NCBI GenBank assembly: GCA_910578255.1
Contig: CAJTQM010000002.1
Location: 25,688 to 89,687, forward strand
Source: an uncultured Oscillospiraceae bacterium
Lineage (GTDB): Bacteria > Bacillota > Clostridia > Oscillospirales > Ruminococcaceae
Length of the DNA stretch: 64,000 nucleotides
Direction of reading: 5' to 3'
The notes under the pieces are model-generated. The model had not been told where the DNA came from, did no database searches, and saw nothing but the letters and a program-made list of their open reading frames with translations. Below, one piece after another: positions 37,753 to 46,129 of this stretch. A program made the position numbers and the translations under genes. Numbering within the stretch: position 1 is the first letter of the stretch; each line of letters opens with the position of its first letter.

Positions 37753-38840
37753 TGCGCGTCCCCCCAGATGCCGATCAGGTTGATCTCCCAGGCGGGGATG
37801 TAGGGGAAACGGCGCAGATACAGCCGATATCCGGGCTGGATGCGCCCAATTTGCAGCGGCAGGGCGAACAGATCCTCGCTGCGGTGGTAAGCGCTGATCA
37901 TCAGCTTGGGCCGATGCCTTCGAATGGTATTGGCCGCGCCTAAAATCGCCCGGGACTCGCTTCCCTCCACGTCCATTTTTAAAAAGGTCACCGGCTCGTG
38001 GCCGATGAGATTGTCCAAAGAATCGGCCAAAACCTCCTGTCCCGCCGCTGCGGCGACAGTACATCCGCGACCGGCCTTAGGCGCAAAGGAAAGGCTCGCC
38101 CGGTCGTCCCAGGCGGCCAGATTCCACAGCCGGACCCGTTCGTCGGGGAAAATCCCTAACTCTTCGGCCCGGCGGCAGAGTTTTTGGTAGTTTTTGGCGT
38201 CCGGCTCCATGGCGAAGATGCGGGAAAACCGACCGCCGGTCCTTTGCAGAAATTCCTGGATGGTGTCGCCGTTATAGGCGCCTAAGTCCGCGAAGGCTTC
38301 TTTTGGACCCAGACGCAGCAAAGAGGAAAAAGCCTCCTGCCGGGAAGAGCAGGTAGAAATCAGGTGCTCTAACCGCCCGGTAAGCTTATAGGCGATCAGG
38401 TCCCGGTAAACCTGCCGGGACCGCTGATCGGCCAAAAGGGACAGGGCCTCTTCAGCCTGGGAAAGATTTTCCCGCAGAAAGGCCCGATCAAACAGATTCT
38501 CCCCCGCCACCGGAATGTCCGGAGCGTACAGTTCGTACCGGCGATCCAGCCCGAGGATCGCGGACATGGTGGATTCGTCGTGAACGGCAAAGGCGGTGAC
38601 GATCACAAAATCTTCGTATAGGCTTTCGATTTCCGCCAGGCGCTTGACCCTTTTTCCGTGAAAGCTTTGGCCCCGGACAAAACCGTCGCTGGCAAAAATA
38701 TCCCGGACGGCGACCCCCAGCCGGTCCAGCTGGAACAGGATGCGGTCCGCGCCGTTGCCCATACCGTACAGGACAATGGGCTTTTGGGTTTGTTGCAGGC
38801 GCTCCCAACAGGTGGGAAGGGACAAAAGCGGCTCCAGCAT
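37749..38840 (-). CDS. FkbM-family methyltransferase
   Basis: A 363-residue protein. The N-terminal 130 residues resemble a nucleotide-binding fold (VLYGMGNGADRILFQLDRLG-like pattern), and the C-terminal half is a SAM methyltransferase of the FkbM group with FADLGAYNGDTIQEFL, AMEPDAKNYQKL and LKMDVEGSE. FkbM enzymes O-methylate sugars or lipids; the substrate is unknown. AGGAGG-like GGAGGTGAA precedes its ATG, and it leads the operon with ytqA and mnmM. Confidence 0.85.
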   Translation of the reverse strand: MLEPLLSLPTCWERLQQTQKPIVLYGMGNGADRILFQLDRLGVAVRDIFASDGFVRGQSFHGKRVKRLAEIESLYEDFVIVTAFAVHDESTMSAILGLDRRYELYAPDIPVAGENLFDRAFLRENLSQAEEALSLLADQRSRQVYRDLIAYKLTGRLEHLISTCSSRQEAFSSLLRLGPKEAFADLGAYNGDTIQEFLQRTGGRFSRIFAMEPDAKNYQKLCRRAEELGIFPDERVRLWNLAAWDDRASLSFAPKAGRGCTVAAAAGQEVLADSLDNLIGHEPVTFLKMDVEGSESRAILGAANTIRRHRPKLMISAYHRSEDLFALPLQIGRIQPGYRLYLRRFPYIPAWEINLIGIWGDAQ

Positions 38841-39064
38841 AACGGTTCACCTCCGATTTTTATTAGACCCAGTGTAACATATCCGCCGCCGGAGCACAAC
38901 GGCGCTTTTCTTTTTTTGGGAGGACGCGCACAAAATCCCCGCCGGCGCATAAGCTGAAAATAGGGCTCTTTCCGCTTTTTAGGGGAAAGGCGATTTTCGG
39001 CGGGCCGCCGGCCGAAACCGGACGGCACTGATTTTGCTCTTGGCAGGTCAAGTAAGGAGGAGTT

Positions 39065-39769
39065 ATGCTCTCAGTCTGGCTATCCGCCCTGGCAGGCGGC
39101 TTTTTGTATTTTGCGCTGCATCTCACCGCGTCCGGCTCTTTCCCCCGCCCTTTGTCCGCCGCCCAGGAGCGGGAGTGTCTGCAAAAAATCCGGCAGGGGG
39201 ATCAGCAGGCCAGGGATTATTTTATCGAGCATAACCTGCGGCTGGTGGCCCACATCATCAAAAAATACTACGCCGCCTATAAAGAGCAGGAGGATTTGAT
39301 CTCCATCGGGACCATTGGATTGATTAAAGCGGTGGGGACCTTTAACTGCGAAAAGGGCATCCGATTTGCCACCTATGCCTCCCGCTGTATTGAAAACGAG
39401 ATCCTGATGTATTTTAGAGGCCGAAAAAAATACGCGCAGGATCTGTACATACAAGACCCGATTGACACCGACGCCGACGGAAACGCCCTGACGCTGATGG
39501 ATATCATGGCCCAGGAGGGTGACATTTTAGAGGATGTAGACCGCCGGTTAAAAAGCGATCGGCTCCACAGGTATATCGAGCAATTTTTAGACCCGAGGGA
39601 ACGGCAGGTCATCTGCCTGCGGTACGGGCTGGGGGGAAAGGCGCCCATGGCCCAGCGGGAAGTGGCGGCACTTTTGGGAATTTCCCGCAGCTATGTGTCC
39701 CGCATCGAAAAAAAGGCGGTGGGCATTCTGCGGAACTGCTTTGCTGAAGAATTGCCTCACGGCTTTTAG
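39065..39769 (+). CDS. sigK: RNA polymerase sigma factor SigK (mother-cell, late sporulation)
   Basis: The 234-residue product matches pro-SigK: a hydrophobic pro-region (about 1-22), then FPRPLSAAQE, the region 2 core EHNLRLVAHIIKKYY, EDLISIGTIGLIKAV, RFATYASRCIENEILMYFR, and region 4 with LGISRSYVSRIEKKAVG. SigK drives late mother-cell genes during spore formation. The gene is continuous, with no skin-type insertion. AAGGAGG precedes ATG 39065. No convincing SigE promoter was identified in the 224-base gap upstream. Confidence 0.93.
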   Translation: MLSVWLSALAGGFLYFALHLTASGSFPRPLSAAQERECLQKIRQGDQQARDYFIEHNLRLVAHIIKKYYAAYKEQEDLISIGTIGLIKAVGTFNCEKGIRFATYASRCIENEILMYFRGRKKYAQDLYIQDPIDTDADGNALTLMDIMAQEGDILEDVDRRLKSDRLHRYIEQFLDPRERQVICLRYGLGGKAPMAQREVAALLGISRSYVSRIEKKAVGILRNCFAEELPHGF

Positions 39770-39856
39770 CGTGCCGTTCCCCGGGCCCTTGCGCCAGAGG
39801 AAAATTTGACATAAAATAAAAAGAGAATCGAAGACGATCCCTTTCAGGAGGCGCTT

Positions 39857-40906
39857 ATGGCAAAATGTTGTTGGTGCAAAAAAAGCGGACTGCTGCTGAC
39901 CGTCAACCGTTACGGCTTTTGTAAGTCGTGCAGCGACGAGGTCCGCGGCAGGATCAAAGAAATGTTAAACGAGGTCCGGTCGGCGGCCAAAAGCGCCGGC
40001 GAAGCCCCGGACCGCCCTGCGCTTTTGCAGATGACGCCGCAGCTTACAAAGGCCCTAGAGACGATCCGGCAGCTGGAGGAGTTGCGCCCCAGGGTTCCCT
40101 TTTTTAAGTCCGATACCGCCGAATACGCCAAAACGATCTCGTTAGGATTACAGCGGGCGGCGGGTAAGGCGCCTTTTGCACCCGATCCTCCCGACGGGAC
40201 CGATTCCGCTGTGGAAAAGGCGGTGGCCCAGGTTTTGTCCGCCCCAACGGCGGTGGGCCGAAGGGTTAAGGGCGGCGGCCCTGACTCCGGCGGTCATCTG
40301 GATTTCCCCCTGACGGCAGACGGCCTGGTCCCCGCCTATCTTTACGGGTCCATTGCCCTTGCGTCCCCCTGCGACCCGGCAAAGACCGGCCTTTTGTGGG
40401 GGCGGGTGCTGCTGGAGCAGGACCCGCAGGACGGGGACGATCCAGATATGGTTCGGGTGTATCAGGCGGGACAGGAGTTGGGCCGTCTGCCGTCAGGTCC
40501 GGTCCGGAAGATGGTCAACGCCTGGCTGGACCGGGAACTGCCGGTTTTGGCCAGACTTTCCCGCACAGGGAAAAAGGACCGGCCGCCGGAGTTGGAAATC
40601 TGCTTTTACGATCAGGAGAAAAAAAGCGGTTTTCGATTTTTTCCACTGGTCCTGCCCCGGCAGCTGCCGGAAGACCTGACGGCGGCGCATTGGCCGCCGG
40701 TGCGTTTTCGCTGGCAGCCGCAGCAGGAACGGTACGCCGTCTATGACCGGGACGGGCGGGAATTGGGCTTTCTTCCGCCGCAGGCAGAAGCGCTTTTGGA
40801 AAACGAAGAGCCATTCGCTTTTTTGTATCAGGTGCAAAACGCCGGTGACGGACCGCCTTTGGCAACGGTTGCGATTGAGCGTCAGCGCCGCCGGTGGGTA
40901 CGGTAA
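39857..40906 (+). CDS. Unrecognised zinc-ribbon protein with possible HIRAN-like repeats
   Basis: A 349-residue protein I do not recognise. It opens with a Cys4 zinc ribbon (C4-x2-C7 and C22-x2-C25), followed by a helical region (about 28-75), a low-complexity linker and two beta-rich parts. Each of these contains a strand-turn-strand motif of similar form: VYQAGQELGRLPSGPVRKMV (about 205-224) and VYDRDGRELGFLPPQ (about 296-310). The pattern resembles HIRAN domains, which bind DNA ends; this is inference only. No membrane or export signal. CAGGAGG precedes ATG 39857. Confidence 0.7.
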   Translation: MAKCCWCKKSGLLLTVNRYGFCKSCSDEVRGRIKEMLNEVRSAAKSAGEAPDRPALLQMTPQLTKALETIRQLEELRPRVPFFKSDTAEYAKTISLGLQRAAGKAPFAPDPPDGTDSAVEKAVAQVLSAPTAVGRRVKGGGPDSGGHLDFPLTADGLVPAYLYGSIALASPCDPAKTGLLWGRVLLEQDPQDGDDPDMVRVYQAGQELGRLPSGPVRKMVNAWLDRELPVLARLSRTGKKDRPPELEICFYDQEKKSGFRFFPLVLPRQLPEDLTAAHWPPVRFRWQPQQERYAVYDRDGRELGFLPPQAEALLENEEPFAFLYQVQNAGDGPPLATVAIERQRRRWVR

Positions 40907-40943
40907 AAAGGAGCGGAGGGCCCTTCGGTTGGGCAAAGAAAAA

Positions 40944-40985
40944 CAGTCAGCCCGTCTGGCGGCAAGCTGCCAAACGGGCTGACTG
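40944..40985. terminator. Strong hairpin after the zinc-ribbon gene
   Basis: CAGTCAGCCCGT and ACGGGCTGACTG are perfect arms, extended inward by TGGC/GCCA. GTTTTG follows on the plus strand, a weak T-run; the minus strand side serves the DUF3783 gene. Confidence 0.7.
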
Positions 40986-41011
40986 CGTTTTGATAGCTGT
41001 TTTCCTGCGGG

Positions 41012-41419
41012 TCAGACGTTTTCCCGCCGGTGCAGCGCCAGATGCTCTTTTTCCAATTCGGCCAATAGCGCGCCGAAGGGCCAGCCCTGGTTGTGGGGGG
41101 TCATAACCGCCTTCAGCTGGACGGACAGCGCAAGCCGGTTCATTTTTTCCAGCAGCTGGCGCACCTTTTTTTCCTCCATCCCGCAGAAGATCATGGCCTC
41201 CCGCTGGGGGATCGGCTGCTCCCAGGGCGATTTTGCCGGGGAAAAACCGGGGATTCCGGCCAAAAAGCCAAGACAATGGCCTAAATGTTCGGCCGAAACC
41301 TCCTGGAAAGGGATCTTCTCCGCCTGGCAGAAGGCGGAGACCGCCTGACCTTGTTCGGTCCCGCCGCCGGGATAAAATAAAATTTTCGCTGCGGCCGGTT
41401 TTTGGATATGCGCTTTCAT
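41012..41419 (-). CDS. DUF3783-like protein
   Basis: A 135-residue protein with MIFCGMEEKKVRQLLEKM and LKAVMTPHNQGWPFGALLAELEKEH, which resemble the uncharacterised DUF3783 family common in Clostridia. It starts inside the stop codon of the upstream pfkB-family gene (ATGA), so the two are translated together. Function unknown. Confidence 0.75.
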   Translation of the reverse strand: MKAHIQKPAAAKILFYPGGGTEQGQAVSAFCQAEKIPFQEVSAEHLGHCLGFLAGIPGFSPAKSPWEQPIPQREAMIFCGMEEKKVRQLLEKMNRLALSVQLKAVMTPHNQGWPFGALLAELEKEHLALHRRENV

Positions 41420-42339
41420 TTTCCTGCTCCTTCTCTTCTTTTTATCTGTGCGGCAAGGGAGAGGATTTCCTCTTTTTCCGCGAGCCTTCCCGCAAAAGCG
41501 GCGGCGCTTCCGGCGGCAACAGCCAGCGCCAGCGCACCGGACCAGCTTCGGCCCCAGGCCAATCCTGTCAAAAACCCGGCGGCGAGACTGTCCCCCGCGC
41601 CGGTGGCGCCTTTACAAACGCCCTGTGGGGCCGCCAGCTGGTAAAATTCGCCGGATTCAGTCAAAAGTGCCGCGCCGTCGGCGCCCAGCGAGAGCAGTAC
41701 GTTGCGCGCCCCCATGGCCTGGATGCCCCGGGCCGCCGCCCGGGCAAAGTCCGGGTGAGATTCCACCATCTCCAGCAGACGGGCCGCCTCGTCCCGGTTG
41801 GGCTTGACCAGCGTTGGCCGGCCCTCTAAGCTGCGTCGAAGCAGTTCGCCGTCGGCGTCTGCCACCGTAAAAACGCCCCGTCCCCGCAGCCGGTCCAGAA
41901 TCTCCCGGACAAAATCCGGCTCGATTCCCGGCGGCAGGCTGCCCCCAAAGGAGAGGACATCCCCTTCTTCCAGCGTCTCCAGCCGACGGGAAAGCTGGCG
42001 CAGTTCCTGGGGAGAGATCAAAGGACCCGGCGCGTTGATTTCGGTTTCTTCCCCGGCGCGCAGCTTTATGTTGATCCGGGTTTCCCCCTGGATCTCGGTC
42101 AGTTCCTCCCGGATTCCCTCTTTTTCCAAAAGTTTTCGCAGCTGCCGCCCCGCGTAACCCCCGGCGAAGCCCAGGGCCCGGTTTGGAACCCCCAGCCGGG
42201 TGAAGATCACCGACTGGTTGATCCCCTTGCCGCCGAAAACCATACGGGCCGTCTGGGACCGGTTCACCTTCCCCAAAAGAACCGGCTGGCCCTCCAGAAC
42301 GTAATCCAGCGAAGGATTGCATGTAACGGTGTAAATCAT
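41416..42339 (-). CDS. 1-phosphofructokinase-type sugar kinase (PfkB family)
   Basis: A 307-residue PfkB kinase of the FruK/tagatose-6-phosphate kinase type: TVTCNPSLDYVL at the N-terminus, the FGGKGINQS substrate motif (about 36-44) and the C-terminal anion-hole/catalytic GATGAGDSLAAGFLTG. The absence of fruA/fruB-type PTS genes nearby leaves the substrate open; 1-phosphofructokinase is the best guess. It is the first gene of a pair with the DUF3783 gene. Confidence 0.85.
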   Translation of the reverse strand: MIYTVTCNPSLDYVLEGQPVLLGKVNRSQTARMVFGGKGINQSVIFTRLGVPNRALGFAGGYAGRQLRKLLEKEGIREELTEIQGETRINIKLRAGEETEINAPGPLISPQELRQLSRRLETLEEGDVLSFGGSLPPGIEPDFVREILDRLRGRGVFTVADADGELLRRSLEGRPTLVKPNRDEAARLLEMVESHPDFARAAARGIQAMGARNVLLSLGADGAALLTESGEFYQLAAPQGVCKGATGAGDSLAAGFLTGLAWGRSWSGALALAVAAGSAAAFAGRLAEKEEILSLAAQIKRREGAGK

Positions 42340-42409
42340 AAACGAGGCTCCTTTCCCCCGTCGGCCGGCGGTGAGAATGGGAGACCGGCCCCTTAAAGCC
42401 GACCGATAA

Positions 42410-42448
42410 AAAAGGCGATCCCCGGCTTTTGGCTGGACATCGCCTTTT
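42410..42448. terminator. Terminator between the lipoprotein and sugar kinase genes
   Basis: AAAAGGCGAT (42410-42419) and ATCGCCTTTT (42439-42448) pair, with A-rich and T-rich flanks. On the minus strand it ends the lipoprotein transcript. Confidence 0.75.
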
Positions 42449-42501
42449 ATTCATTGAATGGGTTGGGGCAGGTTTGCCAAAGCGCCGCCCTTTTTCCGTT
42501 T

Positions 42502-43563
42502 TTAGCCTAAGATTTTTTTGGCCCCGTAACGGTTCACCGCCGAATCGTTAAAGGTGATCTGGACCGATTCGGCCCACTGGGCCACCTGCTCTAAAAACTC
42601 GTCGTTTTTCACGGCGGAGAGAATGGACTCCCGGTTTTTCTCGAAGTTTTCCTGGTCCGCCATGGGATCCAGCTTTTTGACCAGAATCAGCGCGTCGTCG
42701 GTGGTGATCACCTTTACCTCGTCCGCCTTCATCTGCTTGATTGCCGTGACCATCGCTTCGGGGTAGTAGGATTCGGTAGAGGCGGAGATGATGTTATCAT
42801 AATAATCGTCCGCCCGGTTGGGCAGGTCCGCTTCCGCTGAGCCCTGTTCTTTTAAAAGAGTCCGTTCCGTCTCTTTTAAGATGGAGACGAAATCCTCGCC
42901 TTTCCGGGCGCGGGTGATGGCCTCGTCCACCAGATCCTTGCGCTTTTGCAGCTTCTCCTCCTCCAGATCCTTGGTGGAAACGGAGATATACTGGATGTTC
43001 TGGTAATTTTCGGCGTAGTAGGCTTTCAACTCCTGGTCGCTTACCTCTTTTTCGCCGCCTTTGCCGTAGATAGAGTTAAAGATCATCCGCGAACGGTAGC
43101 GGGATTCAATCTGCAGACGAACCGACTCTTTGGAAACGCCGCTTTTTTCGTAAGATTCCTTGCCCTCGGACCAGTAGTTTTCCAACTCCTGGTTGATCAG
43201 CGCCTGGTCGGCCTCGTCAAAGGAAAAGCCCAATTCGTTAAACCGGTTCAAAACGGCAAAATAGTTTTTCACGCTGTCTTTGGTTTTGTCGCGGATCCAG
43301 TCGTTTACCGATTTGCCGTCCAGCGAGTTTTTCCACAGATTTTTTGGGTTGACCGATTCGGCGTTTTCGGTGTACATCTGCTGCAGGGCCGAAACGGCGG
43401 AACTGTAGTTGTTGGAAAGATTCAGAATATATACGCCGGCAGGAAGGGTGGTGTCCCCGGATTTGGCGATCCAGGTGGTGGATTTGTTCAAGGTACAGCC
43501 GCCCAACGCCAAAAGGACCGCAAAGGCCGCCACAAGCGCGAGAACGGATTTCAATCGCTTCAT
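42502..43563 (-). CDS. Lipoprotein, PrsA/SurA-like foldase
   Basis: A 353-residue exported lipoprotein: Lys/Arg start, hydrophobic core and lipobox L20-G-G-C23. The mature part is rich in charged helices with a SurA/PrsA-like N-terminal chaperone pattern (VNDWIRDKTKDSVKNYFAV). A region around KAYYAENYQNIQYISVST resembles the entrance to a rotamase domain, but the rotamase core itself is poorly conserved. It probably assists folding of secreted proteins at the outer face of the membrane. Confidence 0.75.
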   Translation of the reverse strand: MKRLKSVLALVAAFAVLLALGGCTLNKSTTWIAKSGDTTLPAGVYILNLSNNYSSAVSALQQMYTENAESVNPKNLWKNSLDGKSVNDWIRDKTKDSVKNYFAVLNRFNELGFSFDEADQALINQELENYWSEGKESYEKSGVSKESVRLQIESRYRSRMIFNSIYGKGGEKEVSDQELKAYYAENYQNIQYISVSTKDLEEEKLQKRKDLVDEAITRARKGEDFVSILKETERTLLKEQGSAEADLPNRADDYYDNIISASTESYYPEAMVTAIKQMKADEVKVITTDDALILVKKLDPMADQENFEKNRESILSAVKNDEFLEQVAQWAESVQITFNDSAVNRYGAKKILG

Positions 43564-43798
43564 GATACATTTCTCCTAAACAGTGTTTTTAAAAGAGCCT
43601 GTCCCCTTTTTGGCAGGGGAACGAAAACGGATTTTAACGGTCCCGCTCCCCGCCCTTGCAGGGCAGCCGGGGCGGATGGCCGAAAAAAGCGGCACAACCA
43701 CTATTTTTTTATTATACACAAAGGGAATCCAAAAGTCCAGAAACATCTGATGAATTTTTGCGTGGAGAAAAGAGAGGCCGCCTTCCGGCAAAAAACAG

Positions 43799-43827
43799 TT
43801 GAGAATCAGGCGGCAGAATGATAGTAT
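43799..43827 (+). promoter_or_regulatory. Promoter of the degenerate M23 gene
   Basis: TTGAGA (43799-43804), a 17-base spacer and TAGTAT (43822-43827) lie 25 bases before the start codon. In the same gap, on the minus strand, a TATAAT (43716-43711) probably belongs to the lipoprotein gene. Confidence 0.6.
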
Positions 43828-43851
43828 AAAAGAAAAAGGAGGCGGACGCTT

Positions 43852-45408
43852 ATGACCCAGGGGGGAAAACTCATTGCGGTGGCGGTGACTTTGTCGCTGC
43901 TGGCGATTTTGTCCGGGCTTTTGTTCGGCCGGGAAAAACTCCCGCTGCTTGAAGAGGATATGGACGTTTGGGTCAGCCGGCAGGACCAGGATATTCTGCA
44001 CCGTCTGTCCGACCAGGAAAAAGAGCTGCTGGGCGAAATCCTCTCTCGGCAGAAAAAGCGGGAGGACCAGGACCGGTACGGGGATTTTGTGCTGGCATTT
44101 GCGGCTTACCAAAATGGCCGGGAGGTATTGCAGCCGTCTTTATACCGGCTGACCGACGGGACCAACGAGTTTGTGATGAAATACCCCGATGGCGGCTGTT
44201 ACGGCCTGGATACCCGCTGGGTGCTTCAGCTTTTGACCAGTGATACGCTGGACGCCCTGTTTGAATATATTGAGGACGCGCCGACCATGACGGTGTCTCA
44301 GGGCGGCCAGAGCCTGACTTTACACTGTGTGGAAAACGGCTGGCAGTATAAAAAAATCGACAACAGCATCTTTATGGACGGCGTACTGGTAAAGGACAGT
44401 CAGACTCTGCTGGAGCCGCAGGACTATCAGGGCCTGGCCCTCTCCTTTTCTACCGAGCCGCAGTCGGTGCGGGTACAGATTACCCTGCCCGGATACGCCG
44501 ATCCGGTGTTTCAGGGCAGTGCCGGTCAGCTAAGTCAGTTTGACCCGCCGCTCAGCGGCCGCTATGAGATGCGGGTGACGGCCCGATGGGTCGAAACGGC
44601 TTTGCGCCGGTATTCGGGAGAATGTGTTTACGCGCTGGATTTACAGGTGAAAAAGGCGGCGGAAATCCTGGTTCCCGTTCAGAAGACCACGCAGGGCGGC
44701 CTTCTGGAAATAACCGTTTTAAACCCGCCGGATCCGGCCAGCCTGGCGGTCCGCTGCGACGCCGGGCGGGCAGGCCCGTTTGTCAAGCGGGCGGAGGGGG
44801 TCTACAGCTGCTTGCTGGCGGTCCGTTACGCAGGAACCTACACTCTTTCTGTATCCGGCGAGCAGACCCAGGGCCAGCAGCAAATTCAGGTGGATGCCGC
44901 GGGAATCGAAACGGTGGGGCTGCCCTTCCCTCTCGAGACCCAGGAGGAAACGCCGCAGCTTTCCTTAGCGCAAACCCGGGAGCGTTTTTTGGCCGGCACC
45001 GAGGGAAAATACTGGCGGGGCGTTTTTTCCCGTCCGCTGGAGGAGGACCCTTCGTTGGACGGGCGGCAGGCTTTTGAAGGCCAGCCCGGCCTGCTGGACA
45101 GAACCGTTTGGTGGCAGATCGAGGGTGAAAAGACGATCGCCGCTTCCAACACCGGCATGGTGGTTTTTGTAGGCCGGCTGGACCAAGGGGGGCTGAGCGT
45201 CGCCGTCTACCACGGAATGGGGCTGTATACCTGGTACTATGGTTTGTCCGAGGCGCTGGTGGAGGAGGGCGCCCCTGTTGCCGCCGGAGATGCGCTGGGC
45301 GTGGTGCAGCAGGAGGATGAGGCTGCCTGGTTCGGGACCCAGGCGGTGTTTGGCGGCGTTCCCCTGGATCTTTCCCGGCTTTGGACCGAGGCTTTGCTGG
45401 AGGAATAA
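43852..45408 (+). CDS. Membrane-anchored protein with degenerate M23 (LytM-like) domain
   Basis: A 518-residue protein with one N-terminal membrane helix (about 6-25) and a large outside part. The middle contains Ig-like beta segments (for example SGRYEMRVTARW and YAGTYTLSVSGEQ). The C-terminal region (about 415-510) has the outline of an M23 peptidase: GMVVFVGRLDQGGLSVAVYHG, then VEEGAPVAAGDALGVV. The zinc ligands are missing (WYYGL where TxYxHL is usual, no HxH), so it is predicted inactive, like SpoIIQ-type or EnvC-type pseudoenzymes. Function unknown; a role in cell-wall or sporulation scaffolding is a guess. Confidence 0.75.
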   Translation: MTQGGKLIAVAVTLSLLAILSGLLFGREKLPLLEEDMDVWVSRQDQDILHRLSDQEKELLGEILSRQKKREDQDRYGDFVLAFAAYQNGREVLQPSLYRLTDGTNEFVMKYPDGGCYGLDTRWVLQLLTSDTLDALFEYIEDAPTMTVSQGGQSLTLHCVENGWQYKKIDNSIFMDGVLVKDSQTLLEPQDYQGLALSFSTEPQSVRVQITLPGYADPVFQGSAGQLSQFDPPLSGRYEMRVTARWVETALRRYSGECVYALDLQVKKAAEILVPVQKTTQGGLLEITVLNPPDPASLAVRCDAGRAGPFVKRAEGVYSCLLAVRYAGTYTLSVSGEQTQGQQQIQVDAAGIETVGLPFPLETQEETPQLSLAQTRERFLAGTEGKYWRGVFSRPLEEDPSLDGRQAFEGQPGLLDRTVWWQIEGEKTIAASNTGMVVFVGRLDQGGLSVAVYHGMGLYTWYYGLSEALVEEGAPVAAGDALGVVQQEDEAAWFGTQAVFGGVPLDLSRLWTEALLEE

Positions 45409-45455
45409 AGCCGCCCGTCACCACGGCGGAAAAAGGAAGAATCCCCTTTAAACCA

Positions 45456-45491
45456 AAAAGACCGGCAGGGCCTTTCGCTCTGCCGGTCTTT
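45456..45491. terminator. Terminator after the degenerate M23 gene
   Basis: AAAAAGACCGGCAG and CTGCCGGTCTTT pair around a short loop. Usable by the rightward gene and, with the A-run, by the leftward membrane-protein gene. Confidence 0.8.
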
Positions 45492-45547
45492 GCGTCTTTG
45501 ATCCGGGGTTCTTTTTTTCGTTCTGGCGGATTCGATTTTGCCGCCGT

Positions 45548-45961
45548 TTAGCCCTTCCTTTTTGCGGCGGCGCCCATGATCCCCAGGATTATCGCCCCGG
45601 CTGCCGCGAAAACCGCTGACGTAAGGGCCCAGCTTATGGCCAGTAGCGCGGTAGCGATCCCCGCCAGAGACGGCAGAATCTGCACCGCGGCAAACAAGGT
45701 CCCCGAAAGGCCGAGCGTCGGCACGAACGTCAGGAAAAAGAAGGCGGAAGCCTTCATCCCATACCGGGCAGAAAACCGTCGATGCAAAAGGCAGATCGCC
45801 CCCGCCGTCCCTGCCGCAAACAGGACCGAAACGGCGAGAAGGATCCATTCGGGCATTCGTCCGGCGGCGAAGCCGATCCAGTACAGGTTTAATAAGGCAA
45901 GTCCAAGGCTCGCCGCCAGACCGCCGGCCGGCAGCAAAAGAACAGCAATAGATTTTTTCAT
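45548..45961 (-). CDS. Small four-helix membrane protein
   Basis: A 137-residue protein with four hydrophobic segments (about 5-30, 38-60, 72-95 and 100-128) and short charged ends (start MKK, end AAAKRKG). Rich in Ala, Leu and Gly. No family was recognised. GGAGGGTG lies before its ATG at 45961. It is flanked by terminators on both sides, so it is expressed alone. Confidence 0.6.
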   Translation of the reverse strand: MKKSIAVLLLPAGGLAASLGLALLNLYWIGFAAGRMPEWILLAVSVLFAAGTAGAICLLHRRFSARYGMKASAFFFLTFVPTLGLSGTLFAAVQILPSLAGIATALLAISWALTSAVFAAAGAIILGIMGAAAKRKG

Positions 45962-46059
45962 GAAGGCACCCTCCTTTTTCGGGGAAAAGCCGGCTTTTTC
46001 CAGTATAACACGGACTCTATGGACCGGTCAATCCGCCGCGCCGATGGAAAAATATTCGA

Positions 46060-46099
46060 AAAAAGGCCCCCGATCCCACAAAGGGAGCGGGGGCCTTTT
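46060..46099. terminator. Terminator after the pyruvate oxidoreductase gene
   Basis: AAAAGGCCCCCG and CGGGGGCCTTTT pair with an inner TCCC/GGGA. It closes the leftward nifJ-type gene and may insulate the membrane-protein gene. Confidence 0.85.
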
Positions 46100-46129
46100 C
46101 GCGTCTGCAGGCCAATTTGGCCGGACAGA

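Noticed and set aside
39065-39769. Possible skin-type element in sigK
   Set aside because: The sigK frame is continuous from pro-region to region 4; no recombinase or attachment repeats are present.
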